A stretch of 64,000 nt of DNA, taken from the NCBI RefSeq assembly GCF_036924515.1, contig NZ_JAZHRR010000001.1:4807001-4871000 (forward strand), written 5' to 3'. A program made the position numbers and the translations under genes. The notes beneath the pieces were generated by a model. It was not told the DNA's origin. It did no database searches and saw only the letters and a list, made by a program, of their open reading frames with translations. Below are positions 43,920-54,166 of this stretch, in pieces; the first letter of the stretch is position 1; each line of letters starts with the position of its first letter. Origin of the DNA: Bradyrhizobium sp. AZCC 1610 (lineage in GTDB: Bacteria; Pseudomonadota; Alphaproteobacteria; Rhizobiales; Xanthobacteraceae).

Positions 43920-44067
43920 GTAGCTGACTTCCTGTGTGTTCAGGCTTGGCCTGGAATTGCTGACAAGATCGGTTGTGATCAGCCAACGCGATGCTTGCGA
44001 CGTCTACGCTCGTCACTAAACCCTGCTGTAGCCTTCCACGCGGTCTTCCACTCGCATCGCATTGAGC

Positions 44068-44946
44068 TCAGATGTGATCGTCTCGCACGTCGAGCGCGTC
44101 GCGCAGCCCGTCGCCGATGAAATTGAAGCTTGTCACCGCGATCGTAATCGCAGCGCCAGGAATGATGGCAAGCCAGGGCGCTCTGGCCAGGTACTGTTGG
44201 GCGCCGTTGAGCATGTTTCCCCAGCTGGGCAGTGGCGGCTGGATCCCAAAACCGAGGAAGCTAATATACGCTTCCAGAAGTATCGCGCGGGCGACCGTCA
44301 AACTGGCGGCTACGATGATCGGACCCATAGCGTTGGGCAAGATCTCCCTGAACATGATATGCGTTCCGCTTAGCCCAAGCATCCGACCGGCCTGGACAAA
44401 CTCGCGTTCGCGTAGCGAGCGAACCTCAGCCTCGACGATGCGGGCAACCTCCATCCACTTGGTGAGTGCGATGATAACCGTGATCATGACGGGGCTGGGC
44501 CGCAATGCTGCAGCCAGCGCCAGTACGAGAAAGATCGATGGAAACGACAAGAAGCCATCGACCGTACGCATGAGGACTGCGCTGATCCAGCCGCCGCGAT
44601 ACCCCGCGACCACGCCAACAAGTGTGCCGATCACTAACGATAATAGCATCGCCGAAAATCCCACCAGCAGCGAGATCCGGCCTGCCATCAACAGTCGAGC
44701 AGCCAAGTCACGCCCCAGCGGATCGGTGCCAAGATAATGATTTCCCGTCATCGGAGGAGCGAAGCGGGCGCGCAAGTCAATGTGGAGCGAGTCATAAGGC
44801 AGCAGATAGGGGCCTAAGACGCATGCCAGCGTCAGCAGCGTGATCATTGCCAGACCTAGCAGCGCCAGGCGATGGCCAATGAAGCGGAGTACCGCGCGGC
44901 TGTGCCACCATCGGCTCGGAGCTGTGCTTACGGCGAGAGCGGTCAT
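44068..44946 (-). CDS. Peptide/opine-type ABC transporter permease (DppC-like)
   Basis: 292 residues from ATG 44946 with AGAGGAG upstream. Six helices: first at about 23-45 (LALLGLAMITLLTLACVLG), then the BPD inner-membrane domain with EAA loop around EVRSLREREFVQAGRMLGLSG. The last helices end IAVTSFNFIGDGLRDALD, the family end. It forms a heterodimeric pore with the DppB-like subunit encoded 34 bp upstream. Confidence 0.93.
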   Translation of the reverse strand: MTALAVSTAPSRWWHSRAVLRFIGHRLALLGLAMITLLTLACVLGPYLLPYDSLHIDLRARFAPPMTGNHYLGTDPLGRDLAARLLMAGRISLLVGFSAMLLSLVIGTLVGVVAGYRGGWISAVLMRTVDGFLSFPSIFLVLALAAALRPSPVMITVIIALTKWMEVARIVEAEVRSLREREFVQAGRMLGLSGTHIMFREILPNAMGPIIVAASLTVARAILLEAYISFLGFGIQPPLPSWGNMLNGAQQYLARAPWLAIIPGAAITIAVTSFNFIGDGLRDALDVRDDHI

Positions 44947-44980
44947 ATCGGTTGGCTCCTCTGTCGGGGCTTTTGCGGGT

Positions 44981-45931
44981 TCAAGCCAGACGAATGCGCG
45001 GGTCGACAATGGCGACGACGATGTCGGCGATCAGGTTTCCGAGAATGACGAGGATGGCGGAGAATATCAGCAACCCCATCACGACCGGGTAGTCGCTGTA
45101 GCCGAGGCTGTCGAGAAACAACCGTCCCATTCCTGGCCAGGTAAAGACCGTCTCGGTCACCAATGCACCCGTTAGAATGCTGGGCAGCTGCACTCCGGCA
45201 AGCGTGATCATTGGCAGGAGTGCGTTGCCGACAACATGTTTCAAGAGAATTCGGCGCTCGCTCAGGCCCTTGGCGCGGGCAGTTTTGACGAAGTCCTGGC
45301 TGATGGCGTCCAGCGTCGCCGTCCGCATGTAGCGGCTCCAAACCGCGACATGGACAAGTGACAGCACCACGCTTGGCAGGATCAGATGGTGCAGGTAGTT
45401 CAGAACGGAGCCGTCGCCGATAGTGTACATGTTCCCTGCAGGCACCCAACCTAGCTGCAGGGAGAACACGTAGATCCCGACAAGCCCGAACCAGAAGGTC
45501 GGGATCGATAGCGCGACCATGGCGCCGATCGTTGCTAGATAGTCAAACATCGAATAGCGGTGGGTGGCGCCACGAATACCGATCCAGGTGCCGATTGCGA
45601 TCGCGATCACCGTCGAGGTACCCATCAGCAGCAGCGTGGCAAAGATATGCCGTCCGATCACGGCCAGCACGGATGTTCCGTCACGGAAGGAGCGGCCCCA
45701 GTCGCCTTGCACAAGGCGCCACACCCAGTCGAAATACTGGATCCATAGCGGCCTGTTCAACCCCAACTGTTCCGCCAGCCGCTCCATATCCTGCTGGGTC
45801 ATGCTTGGATCCCGCGCGTATTGCGACAGGGGGCCGCCTGGAATAAGGCTCAGAATGATGAAGCCGATGATCGAGACGATCACCAGCAGCACGAGGCTCT
45901 GTGAGAGGCGATTCAGCAGAAATCCGCGCAT
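44981..45931 (-). CDS. Peptide/opine-type ABC transporter permease (DppB-like)
   Basis: 316 residues, AGGAGG 5 nt before the ATG. Typical DppB start (FLLNRLSQSLVLLVIVSIIGFIILSLIPG), membrane domain with SIPTFWFGLVGIYVFSL, EAA loop SQDFVKTARAKGLSERRILLKHV, and ending VAIVDPRIRLA. Second gene of the importer unit: binding protein (47687) > DppB > DppC, with the ATPase gene upstream. Confidence 0.93.
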   Translation of the reverse strand: MRGFLLNRLSQSLVLLVIVSIIGFIILSLIPGGPLSQYARDPSMTQQDMERLAEQLGLNRPLWIQYFDWVWRLVQGDWGRSFRDGTSVLAVIGRHIFATLLLMGTSTVIAIAIGTWIGIRGATHRYSMFDYLATIGAMVALSIPTFWFGLVGIYVFSLQLGWVPAGNMYTIGDGSVLNYLHHLILPSVVLSLVHVAVWSRYMRTATLDAISQDFVKTARAKGLSERRILLKHVVGNALLPMITLAGVQLPSILTGALVTETVFTWPGMGRLFLDSLGYSDYPVVMGLLIFSAILVILGNLIADIVVAIVDPRIRLA

Positions 45932-46016
45932 TCGGCCCTCCTCCTGAGAATGAGAAATTTAGTAGTACGTTGCCGCTCCGACTGGCTTTCGCGAGACGGA
46001 GCGGTGGCCGCGAATA

Positions 46017-47687
46017 TCAGCTCGCCCAAGACCAGGCGCCGGCATTCCAGGATTCGGTGCGCGTGTTGCCATTAGACACCGCACCTTGAATCCCTTTCTT
46101 GTGCCCCTGCACGGCAACGTTCTGATAAAGCGGCAGTAAGGGCAGGTCATGCCGGACCAGTTCTTGTACGCGGAAGTAAATTGCGCGCCGTGCTTCCGGA
46201 TCGAAGGTGCGGCTGCCTTTCTCCAATAGAGAGTCGACCTCCGGATTGACGTATTGCGCATTGTTTGAGCCGCGGCCGCCCTTATTAGCGATCGCAAGCG
46301 AATGTAAGCGGTTGGTGACGTCCGGGTCTGCGCCGATCAAATAGGTGCTGCCTACTATGACCGAATCGAAACGCGATCGTTGCCAGAATTCGCCCCACAT
46401 CACCGCGGCGGGAAGGTTGGAGATGGTCATCTCGACGCCGATCTCTGCAAACGTCTGCTGCAGATACTGCTGCACCTGCTCGCGAAGGGGGTCGCCTGAC
46501 GTGGTCGAGTTGGTGAAAGACAGACGCACCCCGTCTTTTACTCGTATCTTATCCTTTCCGGGCACCCAGCCGGCCGCGTCGAGGATCTGCTGCGCGCGCT
46601 TGACGCTGAACTCCTGCACCGGCAGGCCCGGGTTATAATAGAAGGACTGCCGCGGCATGAAGGTCTCAGTCGGAGTCGGCACGCCGTAGTAAAGCCCGTC
46701 GATAATGGCCTTCTTGTCGATCGCTGCATAGAGCGCCTGGCGAACCTGCAGCTCCTTAAACTGCGGGCGCTCGAGATTCAGGTAAAGAGACTCGAATGAG
46801 GATTTGGGCTCCAGCGTTACCACCCGGCTCGTCAGCTTGCGAGCTTCCTCGTAATGATCTGGGCTGATGTATGACTGGCCCACGAGATCCACGTCGCCGC
46901 TCTTGAATTGGGTGTAGAGGACAGTGAGATCGGGGATGTATTTGAAGATTAGCCGCTCGATAAAAGGACCTTCACCGAAATAATTCGAATTGGCGACAAG
47001 CTCGATACGGTCGCCAGGAAGGCGCGCGCTCCACTTGAATGCACCAGTACCGATTGGCGCTTGGTTGAAGGCGGCATTGTTTGGATCAGCCTCCTTCTCC
47101 AGGATGTGCTTCGGCACCATGAAGGTTTCGGTCAGGAACGACAAATACGGTGCGAAAGCCTGCTCCATCTGCCATGTAATCTCGACAGGCGAGACCACGG
47201 CAATGTCGCGCACCAACGAGTGCCCCGTTGTACGCCAACTGCGGAAGTTCGGCTTCGTGATGAGTTCGAGGGTGAATTTCACGTCCTCAGCCGTGAAAGG
47301 CTTGCCGTCGTGCCAACGCACATCGTCGCGCAAGCGGATCCGCCAATTGAGACCGTCCTCCGATATGCCGCCGTTCTTTTGGGTCGGCACTTCGACAGCA
47401 AGGTTCGGCTGAATTACGCCTTTGGGATCGATGCGAAAGAGCGCATCGAAAAGCGAGAAATGGACGCCGTCATCGACCTCGATATGTGCCATCAGCGGAT
47501 TAAAGACCGTGGGTTCTTGCGAGAGTCCGACGACAATCCGGCCCTTGGGAACTCGTGGAGCCTTTTGGCCGAAGGCGGGCTTGGTCAACAGATTGGGCGC
47601 GAAGATGCTGGCAGCCCCGCCTAAGGCCATCATTCGCAATGTGTCGCGCCGCGAGTAGTTTGATGCAGATTTGGAACGCTTGGTCAT
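46017..47687 (-). CDS. Extracellular solute-binding protein, family 5 (peptide/opine)
   Basis: 556 residues, AGGGAGG before the ATG. N-terminal signal SASNYSRRDTLRMMALGGAA with twin Arg (RRD) suggests Tat export. The mature protein has the SBP_bac_5 pattern: RIVVGLSQEPTVFNPLM, GLNWRIRLRDDVRWHDGKPFTAEDVKFTLEL, RQALYAAIDKKAIIDGLYYG and EIGVEMTISNLPAAVMWGEFW. It delivers substrate to DppB/C-like permeases. Family 5 also includes opine, dipeptide and some D-amino-acid or glutathione binders. Confidence 0.92.
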   Translation of the reverse strand: MTKRSKSASNYSRRDTLRMMALGGAASIFAPNLLTKPAFGQKAPRVPKGRIVVGLSQEPTVFNPLMAHIEVDDGVHFSLFDALFRIDPKGVIQPNLAVEVPTQKNGGISEDGLNWRIRLRDDVRWHDGKPFTAEDVKFTLELITKPNFRSWRTTGHSLVRDIAVVSPVEITWQMEQAFAPYLSFLTETFMVPKHILEKEADPNNAAFNQAPIGTGAFKWSARLPGDRIELVANSNYFGEGPFIERLIFKYIPDLTVLYTQFKSGDVDLVGQSYISPDHYEEARKLTSRVVTLEPKSSFESLYLNLERPQFKELQVRQALYAAIDKKAIIDGLYYGVPTPTETFMPRQSFYYNPGLPVQEFSVKRAQQILDAAGWVPGKDKIRVKDGVRLSFTNSTTSGDPLREQVQQYLQQTFAEIGVEMTISNLPAAVMWGEFWQRSRFDSVIVGSTYLIGADPDVTNRLHSLAIANKGGRGSNNAQYVNPEVDSLLEKGSRTFDPEARRAIYFRVQELVRHDLPLLPLYQNVAVQGHKKGIQGAVSNGNTRTESWNAGAWSWAS

Positions 47688-47721
47688 GGTTTCCTCCCTA
47701 TGGCGGTATCCGCAGTTACTC

Positions 47722-49386
47722 TCATCGGTTTGCCGAAGTCTGGCGGTCGTGTCTCCGCTGCTCTCCAGGAATCGCCGCGACCAGTTCGCGCGTGTAGGAG
47801 GATTTCGGGTTTAGGAATATCTGCGAGGGTGGTCCGCATTCTACGATCCGCCCGTACTGCATCACGGCGATTTCGTCGCAGATCTGGCTGGCCACGCGCA
47901 GATCGTGGGTAATGAAGATCATTGAGACGCCGGTCTCCCGCTGGATTTGATCCAGCAATTTCAAGATCTGGGCCTGGATCGACACATCGAGCGCTGAAAC
48001 TGCTTCATCGGCAATCAGCAGCGTTGGTTTGAACATCAGCGCCCGAGCAATGCCGATGCGTTGGCGTTGCCCACCGGAGAACTCGTGCGGATAGCGGCCA
48101 AAGGCGCCAGCGTCGAGACCCACATGGGATAGTAGTCCCCGGGCCTCCTCCCGTGCTTGCGCAGAAGACATTCCATGCGCGACCGGACCGACCGTGAGGA
48201 TGTGACCGATCGTCGAGCGCGGGTTGAGAGAGGCGAAAGGATCTTGAAAGATCATTTGGATCCGCGGCCGCAACGGGCGGAACTCGGCTTCAGAAAGCCC
48301 GGCAACGTCGCGTCCCTCGAACAGAATGCGACCGCCGTCACTGTCCATCAGTTTGATCAAAAGCCGCCCTAGCGACGACTTGCCGGAGCCGCTTTCGCCC
48401 ACGACGCCAAGTGTCCGCCCAGGTGCCAGGTCGAACGATACGTCGTTTACCGCCGGCACGGTCCGCGTCGCGCCGAACCATTTGGCGCCGCTACGATAGG
48501 TTTTCATCAAACCGTCAACCTGCAGGATCGGCGCTTTCCCAACAGCTTCCAGAGGAATCCGGTCCTTGCCTGTCAGATGAGGGACGGCCGCAATGAGCCG
48601 CCGCGTGTAAGGGTGGTTGGGCGATTGCAGAACTTGAACGGCACTGCCCTGCTCGACGACATGGCCTTTCTCCATCACCACGACGCTGTCGGCGATCTCG
48701 GCCACCACCCCAAAATCGTGCGTGATGAACATCACGCTCATTCCCTTGCGGCGCTGAATGTCGCGGATCAGCTTCAGGATCTGCGCCTGGGTGGTCACGT
48801 CGAGTGCGGTTGTCGGTTCGTCCGCGATCAAGATCGCGGGCTCGAGCGCCAGGGCTATCGCGATCATCACGCGCTGTCGCTGCCCACCCGAAAGCCGGAA
48901 CGGATACTGATGATACATCAGTTGCACATCCGGCAGACCCACTTCGGTCAGCAACTCAATCGCGCGGCTGCGGCGGGATTTCGCTGTGCCGATGCCATGC
49001 GCCGCTATGGCCTCCTCGATCTGCGCACCCACAGTCATCAGCGGATTGAGCGCCGAAAGCGGGTCCTGAAAGATCATTGACACGACCCGTCCGCGCAGGC
49101 CGCGCAGCTTTTCGGCAGGCAGACCCGCGATGTTCATTCCGTCCAGGTGGATTGCGCCCGAGGAAACTCGGATCACCCTGGGCAGAAGTCCCATGATCGC
49201 GTTGGCTGTCACGGACTTTCCCGATCCGGATTCTCCAATGATGCACAGGATCTGACCGCGCTTCAGATCGAAGGAGATATTCTCGACGGCGTGGGCCCGC
49301 TCCATCCCTCCCGGCAGGCTTACGCTAAGGTCGCGCACCGAGAGCGCCACGTCTTGGGAGTCTACAGCCTGGATGCTAGAGGCCAT
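47722..49386 (-). CDS. Fused DppD-DppF ABC ATPase
   Basis: 554 residues from ATG 49386 with GGGGAG upstream; the longer frame to 49575 has no coding look. Two complete ABC domains. N-half: Walker [16 protein letters not shown], signature LSGGQRQRV, Walker [13 protein letters not shown]-half from about 280: [44 protein letters not shown], with the oligopeptide-type [16 protein letters not shown] start. Fusion of the two ATPases is common in rhizobial peptide-type importers. It energises the permeases encoded just downstream. Confidence 0.93.
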   Translation of the reverse strand: MASSIQAVDSQDVALSVRDLSVSLPGGMERAHAVENISFDLKRGQILCIIGESGSGKSVTANAIMGLLPRVIRVSSGAIHLDGMNIAGLPAEKLRGLRGRVVSMIFQDPLSALNPLMTVGAQIEEAIAAHGIGTAKSRRSRAIELLTEVGLPDVQLMYHQYPFRLSGGQRQRVMIAIALALEPAILIADEPTTALDVTTQAQILKLIRDIQRRKGMSVMFITHDFGVVAEIADSVVVMEKGHVVEQGSAVQVLQSPNHPYTRRLIAAVPHLTGKDRIPLEAVGKAPILQVDGLMKTYRSGAKWFGATRTVPAVNDVSFDLAPGRTLGVVGESGSGKSSLGRLLIKLMDSDGGRILFEGRDVAGLSEAEFRPLRPRIQMIFQDPFASLNPRSTIGHILTVGPVAHGMSSAQAREEARGLLSHVGLDAGAFGRYPHEFSGGQRQRIGIARALMFKPTLLIADEAVSALDVSIQAQILKLLDQIQRETGVSMIFITHDLRVASQICDEIAVMQYGRIVECGPPSQIFLNPKSSYTRELVAAIPGEQRRHDRQTSANR

Positions 49387-49561
49387 TAGAATATTCTCCC
49401 CTTTCGACGGCGTCGGGACGTCCTGCTGCGGATTGGGACTTCGGAGGCTTTCGGCTGCGCGACCGGACAGGTCGGAAACTCGCCGTTCATACTGGCATTC
49501 CCTGGTCGGAAACTGCGACATGATTCTGACCTCTTTGCTCAACAAGCAGGAGCTGTATCGC

Positions 49562-49795
49562 TCAAGACGCAGCATTGCCCGTGTTCGCCTCGGCCGCGAT
49601 CACGGCAAGTCCATCCTCAATCGCGCTCTCGTAATCGATCATCGCGCCCGCGACATCGAAGCTCATGTAGCGGAACGCCGTAAGGGGCTTGGCGGCTTCC
49701 GCTAAGGTCAGTTCCCGGGCAAGGCCCATGTCGACAGCTCCCTTTGTGAACTTCGACTCATCGATCGAGATTCTTGCTTGGTGCCCACAAGTTTG
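49562..49795 (-). pseudogene. Orphan 3' fragment of an unrecognised gene
   Basis: A leftward frame of about 75 codons ends with TGA at 49562-49564: ARISIDESKFTKGAVDMGL, then LTLAEAAKPLTAFRYMSFD, then DGLAVIAAEANTGNAAS. Codon pattern and composition look coding, but there is no start codon or upstream continuation. It is the tail of a lost gene lying upstream of the fused ABC ATPase gene. I do not recognise the family. Confidence 0.4.
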
Positions 49796-50290
49796 GCCGC
49801 TTCGATCCTCCCAGAGTCGCCGAAACGCGGCACGCGGGCGGCAGGAACTTCTGAAAAGGAAGTCCGATTTGGCATTTCGCTCTGCGCTGCGACGCCTCCG
49901 ACATCAGCCAGGAGACGCGCGCCTGATACGCCCGCGGCTGACGAGCCCCCGCACGCTTGTCCATAAGGTTCGTCAACTTGGCGCGTACCGCCCCCGCGGC
50001 AAGAACCCGGTGGGCTCGAAGACAGCCTTCAGCGGTCCTGCAAAGAACGCATCACCACCAAAAGCTGCAGGCAAATTTCATTGCGGCACGCCCTCATTCT
50101 TGCTGACGCCGATCTGATTGCGGAGAGCACATGCCTAGTCTCTGCCTATGAGGTGCGGCGCGAGCGATCTCGCAATAAAAGCTTGTAATGAAGGGAGCAA
50201 ACCGCAGCATATTCTGTCTGTCCCCAAAACTCGGCAAGGCGCATCCGCGGAAGCTCGGTACGATACCTCAAACACCGGAGTCCTCGCTCG
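49796..50290. other. Intergenic region, nothing recognised
   Basis: About 495 bp before the DAO-type gene at 50291. Short non-coding frames only; GGAG at 50279-50282 is the ribosome site of the next gene. Confidence 0.4.
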
Positions 50291-51616
50291 ATGAGCGCGC
50301 CGCTAATACATATCGAATCCAGTCCGTCTCTGCCTCAAGAGGCTGACGTCGTCGTCATTGGCGGCGGCGTGGTGGGCGTGTTCACAGCTTACTATCTTGC
50401 CCGCCGCGGCGTTAAGGTCGCCTTGCTCGAAAAGGGGCGTGTCGCCGCCGAGCAGTCCAGTCGCAACTGGGGATGGTGTCGTCAACAGAATCGCGATGCG
50501 CGCGAGCTACCGATCGCCACCAGGAGTCTCGATCTTTGGGAGAAAGTAGCACAGGAGACCGGGGAAGACACGGGCTTCCGCCGCTGCGGGCTTCTCTATC
50601 TGTCGAACGACGAGAATGAGCTAACCGGCTGGGCGAAGTGGCGCGATTTTGCAAGGACGGTCGGCGTTACGACGCACATGTTGAGCACGAAAGAAGCGAG
50701 CGAGCGAGGCAAAGCGACGGGCCGCAAATGGAAAGGCGGCGTCTTCTCTCCAACAGACGGAACGGCAGACCCTTCGAAGGCTGTGCCCGTGGCCGCGCGT
50801 GCGATCATGACGGCTGGCGGCACGGTGCACCAGCACTGCGCCGCGCGCGGCGTAGAGCTCAGTGCCGGCCGGGTGAGCGGCGTGGTGACCGAACTGGGCA
50901 CAATCCGGACCAAGACGGTGGTGATGGCAGGAGGGGCGTGGGCTTCTTCTTTCTGCAACCAGCTCGGCATTCGCTTCCCGCAGGCATCCGTTCGCCAATC
51001 CATTCTCGCGACGGCTCCAGGCGCAGCCGGTCTGCCCGATGCCCTGCACACTGCGCTCGTGTCACTTACGCGGCGTAGCAGCGGCGGGTACACGCTGGCA
51101 ATCAGCGGGCGCGCGCGAGTCGATCCAACGCCGCAGCAATTCAGGTTCGGCCGCGAATTCGTGCCGATGTTCGCTCGCCGCTGGCGCAGTCTCGCCCCTG
51201 GAGCATTCGAGGGCATGCGCCAGGGTCACGAATCCCTGGCGAAATGGGCGCTCGGTGAGGTGACCCCGATGGAGCTGAACCGCACACTTAATCCCCGCCC
51301 CGACATGCGGCAGGTTCGGGCGACATATCAAAGAGCTTGCGAATTGCTGCCCGAGCTTCGGCGCGTCGCAATCTCTAATGTCTGGGCCGGCTATATCGAC
51401 AGCACACCGGATGGCGTTCCCGCAATCGGTGAAGTGGGGGCGATTCCAGGCTTTATCCTCGCGGCCGGATTCAGCGGCCATGGCTTCGGGATTGGCCCTG
51501 GCGCGGGGCATATGATTGCCGACATCATTACCGGCAGCGAGCCGATCGTCGATCCGCGTCCCTACAGGCCGGAGCGTCTGAAAATGGGCGCTTGGGGCAA
51601 GGTCGCCGAGTTTTGA
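50291..51616 (+). CDS. FAD-dependent oxidoreductase (D-amino-acid-dehydrogenase-like)
   Basis: 441 residues. FAD site DVVVIGGGVVGVFTAYYLAR at about 19-38, followed by RNWGWCRQQNRDARELP. This is diagnostic of a DAO subgroup often found beside HAD hydrolases and aminotransferases in Rhizobiales. A C-terminal half (GYIDSTPDGVPAIGEVGAIPGFILAAGFSGHGFGIGPGAGHM) supplies the second FAD contact. Likely oxidises a D-amino acid or N-substituted amine at the membrane. It precedes the Lrp regulator on the same strand by 174 bp. Confidence 0.9.
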   Translation: MSAPLIHIESSPSLPQEADVVVIGGGVVGVFTAYYLARRGVKVALLEKGRVAAEQSSRNWGWCRQQNRDARELPIATRSLDLWEKVAQETGEDTGFRRCGLLYLSNDENELTGWAKWRDFARTVGVTTHMLSTKEASERGKATGRKWKGGVFSPTDGTADPSKAVPVAARAIMTAGGTVHQHCAARGVELSAGRVSGVVTELGTIRTKTVVMAGGAWASSFCNQLGIRFPQASVRQSILATAPGAAGLPDALHTALVSLTRRSSGGYTLAISGRARVDPTPQQFRFGREFVPMFARRWRSLAPGAFEGMRQGHESLAKWALGEVTPMELNRTLNPRPDMRQVRATYQRACELLPELRRVAISNVWAGYIDSTPDGVPAIGEVGAIPGFILAAGFSGHGFGIGPGAGHMIADIITGSEPIVDPRPYRPERLKMGAWGKVAEF

Positions 51617-51790
51617 AAGGCTGATTTCAAAAGAGGCGCGTTGATGCTATGACAGTGCATATGACGATGAAGCTTCAGAGCCTCGACACCATCGCCGCCG
51701 GTCTCCAAGCGGGACGAACTGTGACCTCGCAAGTGGGGACGGATATAGTCCGTAAGGCGATCCGCGCCGCAAACTTCTAATGGCATCCCC

Positions 51791-52267
51791 ATGAAGCTTG
51801 ATAAGCTCGACATCAAGATTTTGTGCGAATTGCAGAAGAATGGGCGGATTTCCAACGTCGAGCTCGCGGAGCTGATTAACCTTTCCCCGAGCCCATGCCT
51901 GATGCGCGTCAAAAGACTCCAGTCGGAGGGCTTTATCACCGGTTATTCCGCCCAGATCGACGTTTCCAAACTCGGACAACCCCTGATCGTCTTCACCGAG
52001 ATCACGCTCAAAAATCATCGCCAGATCGATTTCGCTCGCTTTCTCACGACTGTTGAAAAGATCAATGCGGTCGTCGAATGCCATCTTGTTTCAGGCGGAT
52101 ACGATTATCTCGTGAAATTCATCACAGCAGGAATAAGCGATTACCAGGCAATCATGGAACGTCTTGTCGAAATGGACATCGGCATCGACAAATACTTCAG
52201 TTTTGTCGTGTTGAAGTCCCCTATTGTAAAATCCCATTTGCCTCTCGAAAGCATATTCAACAATTGA
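51791..52267 (+). CDS. Lrp/AsnC-family transcriptional regulator
   Basis: 158 residues. N-terminal winged helix (KLDIKILCELQKNGRISNVELAELINLSPSPCLMRVKRLQSEGF) and C-terminal RAM ligand domain (AVVECHLVSGGYDYLVKFIT, VEMDIGIDKYFSFVVLK). Lrp-type proteins sense amino acids and regulate nearby catabolic genes. Its position between the DAO gene and a divergent aminotransferase suggests those as targets. Weak ribosome site. Confidence 0.92.
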   Translation: MKLDKLDIKILCELQKNGRISNVELAELINLSPSPCLMRVKRLQSEGFITGYSAQIDVSKLGQPLIVFTEITLKNHRQIDFARFLTTVEKINAVVECHLVSGGYDYLVKFITAGISDYQAIMERLVEMDIGIDKYFSFVVLKSPIVKSHLPLESIFNN

Positions 52268-52479
52268 GGAATGGTGGCCTTCCATCCTGGCGACGGGCGT
52301 TTAGCGGATTACCGCTCTTCTGCTTGCTCGAGGCTTTCTGCTCACAGCCTATCACGTCGAAGCAGCATGTTGCGGAAATCAGCCGATGATGCGCGATTTC
52401 GCTGCGCATGCGTCTGGCCGCATCAACCCTGGTCGGCGCATCATCCTTCTTCGGTTTTCCCGGTGGCAGGCGCAAATGA

Positions 52480-53856
52480 TTATCCTTTTATCGCCGCGCG
52501 GACGTCCCTGTCTTCGAGCGTTTGGTCGAGCGTCATCCGAGTTCGTTCGATGATGCTGTCGATTTCCTCATGCGTGCAGCAGAGCGGTGGCGCGTAGCCC
52601 AGTACGCCGTGGGCGAAGGCGCGGATGACGAGACCGTTATCCCATGCGCGGTCGAAGATGCGGCGCGCCGCGTCCGCTTCCGGTGGCAGGGGCGTCTTGC
52701 GCTCCTTATCCGTGACAAGCTCGATTGCGGCCAGCATGCCGCGACCCCGGACATCACCGACAAGCGGATGATCGCCAAGCGAGCGAAGGCCCTCCATCAG
52801 GCGGTGTCCGGCCTTCCGCCCGTTTTCCAGCAAGCCACTCTCGTAAAGATCCAGGCACGCGAGCCCAACCGCTGCACTGACGGGATGTCCGGAATAGGTG
52901 TAGCCATGGCCGACGGCCGTCTTGCCGGCTCCGTCCGCGATCGTATTGTAAACGCGGTCCGACATGAAAACGGCTCCCATCGGCACATAGCCCGACGTCA
53001 GTCCCTTTGCGGTGGTCATGAAATCCGGCACGACATCGTCTTCTTCGCAGGCGAAAAATGGGCCGACACGACCAAAGCCAGTGATGACCTCATCGGCAAC
53101 GAACAGAATATCGTTCTCCTTGCAAACCGCGTGCATGGCTTTCAGCCAAGACGGCGGTGGCACGAGGACGCCTCCTGACCCCTGAATTGGCTCGACATAA
53201 AAAGCCGCAACGCGATCTGCGCCCAGTTCGGCGATCTTCGCTCGCAGGGCCGCGATCGACGCATCGATGATAGCCTGGGGATGGGAGCCGACAGGATTGC
53301 GATAGGCATAGTGCGACGGAATTTTGTGCTGCCAGCTATAAGGCACCCCAAAGCCCGCATGAAAGGCCGGCAGCGCTGTCAATCCGGCCCCCGCCGTCGA
53401 GGATCCGTGATAGCCTTGCTCCACGGAGATGAACTGGTCCTTCTGCGGCATAGCCTTGGCGTGATAGTAGTACCGAATGAAGCGGATCGTGCTGTCGACG
53501 GCATCGGAACCACCCAGCGTGAAATAGACATGGTTCAGATCGCCGGGCGCCAATTCAGCCAGCCTGGCGGCGAGGCGAATGGCCGGCTCCGATCCCAATC
53601 CGAAATATCCTGTCGCATAAGGCAGTTCGCGCAGCTGCCTCGTGGCTGCTTCAACGATGCTTTCCTGTCCGTACCCGGCATTGACACACCACAGGCCGGC
53701 AAACCCGTCGAGCAATTTATGTCCCGAGGCATCGGTCAGGGTCGCGCCCTTCGCCGATCTTAGCACCCGCACACCTGACGCCTCGTGGCTGCGGTAAGAC
53801 GAGACCGGGTGAACCAGATGCGCGCGATCCAGTTCGATCAACGAATTGCTTGACAT
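52480..53856 (-). CDS. Class III (omega) aminotransferase
   Basis: 458 residues, GGAGG before the ATG. Fold-type I PLP enzyme: LLDGFAGLWCVNAGYGQESI, TLGGSDAVDSTIRFIRYY, YHGSSTAGAGLTALP, the PLP Asp in LFVADEVITGFGRVG and catalytic Lys in DFMTTAKGLTSGYVPMGAV. The sequence is typical of the putrescine/beta-alanine/pyruvate omega-transaminase branch, with the aldehyde product possibly handled by the SSADH at 55099. Divergent from the HAD gene. Confidence 0.93.
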   Translation of the reverse strand: MSSNSLIELDRAHLVHPVSSYRSHEASGVRVLRSAKGATLTDASGHKLLDGFAGLWCVNAGYGQESIVEAATRQLRELPYATGYFGLGSEPAIRLAARLAELAPGDLNHVYFTLGGSDAVDSTIRFIRYYYHAKAMPQKDQFISVEQGYHGSSTAGAGLTALPAFHAGFGVPYSWQHKIPSHYAYRNPVGSHPQAIIDASIAALRAKIAELGADRVAAFYVEPIQGSGGVLVPPPSWLKAMHAVCKENDILFVADEVITGFGRVGPFFACEEDDVVPDFMTTAKGLTSGYVPMGAVFMSDRVYNTIADGAGKTAVGHGYTYSGHPVSAAVGLACLDLYESGLLENGRKAGHRLMEGLRSLGDHPLVGDVRGRGMLAAIELVTDKERKTPLPPEADAARRIFDRAWDNGLVIRAFAHGVLGYAPPLCCTHEEIDSIIERTRMTLDQTLEDRDVRAAIKG

Positions 53857-54166
53857 TCAACCTCCATATCAACCCGGAAAGCAAAGTAGGATATCGAGGT
53901 CAGCAGTTCCTCCCAAGCAGCGCCTGGACCAAAGGAGTTTTGACTTTCGTTGGTGATCGATGCCGCATCTTATGCCGGAGCAGGTCCGCCGCGCCGCGGT
54001 GCTGCTCAATTCGAAAGGTTGCTTGGCACAACTCTCTGCCAAAGCTTCGATCCGATACGACACAATCTGCTTCCGGCTCCAGCGAAAGCGGCGCTTTATC
54101 TACGAGATGCTCATTATGATGCTGTCGTACCGGCGCAGTGCCGGGAGGATTGGAGGATTCCACGCC
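53857..54166. other. Divergent promoter region, aminotransferase / HAD gene
   Basis: 310 bp between oppositely directed genes. An open frame before the HAD start (from 53960) is not coding-like; the GGAGG-preceded ATG at 54167 is preferred. No clear operator seen. Confidence 0.4.
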
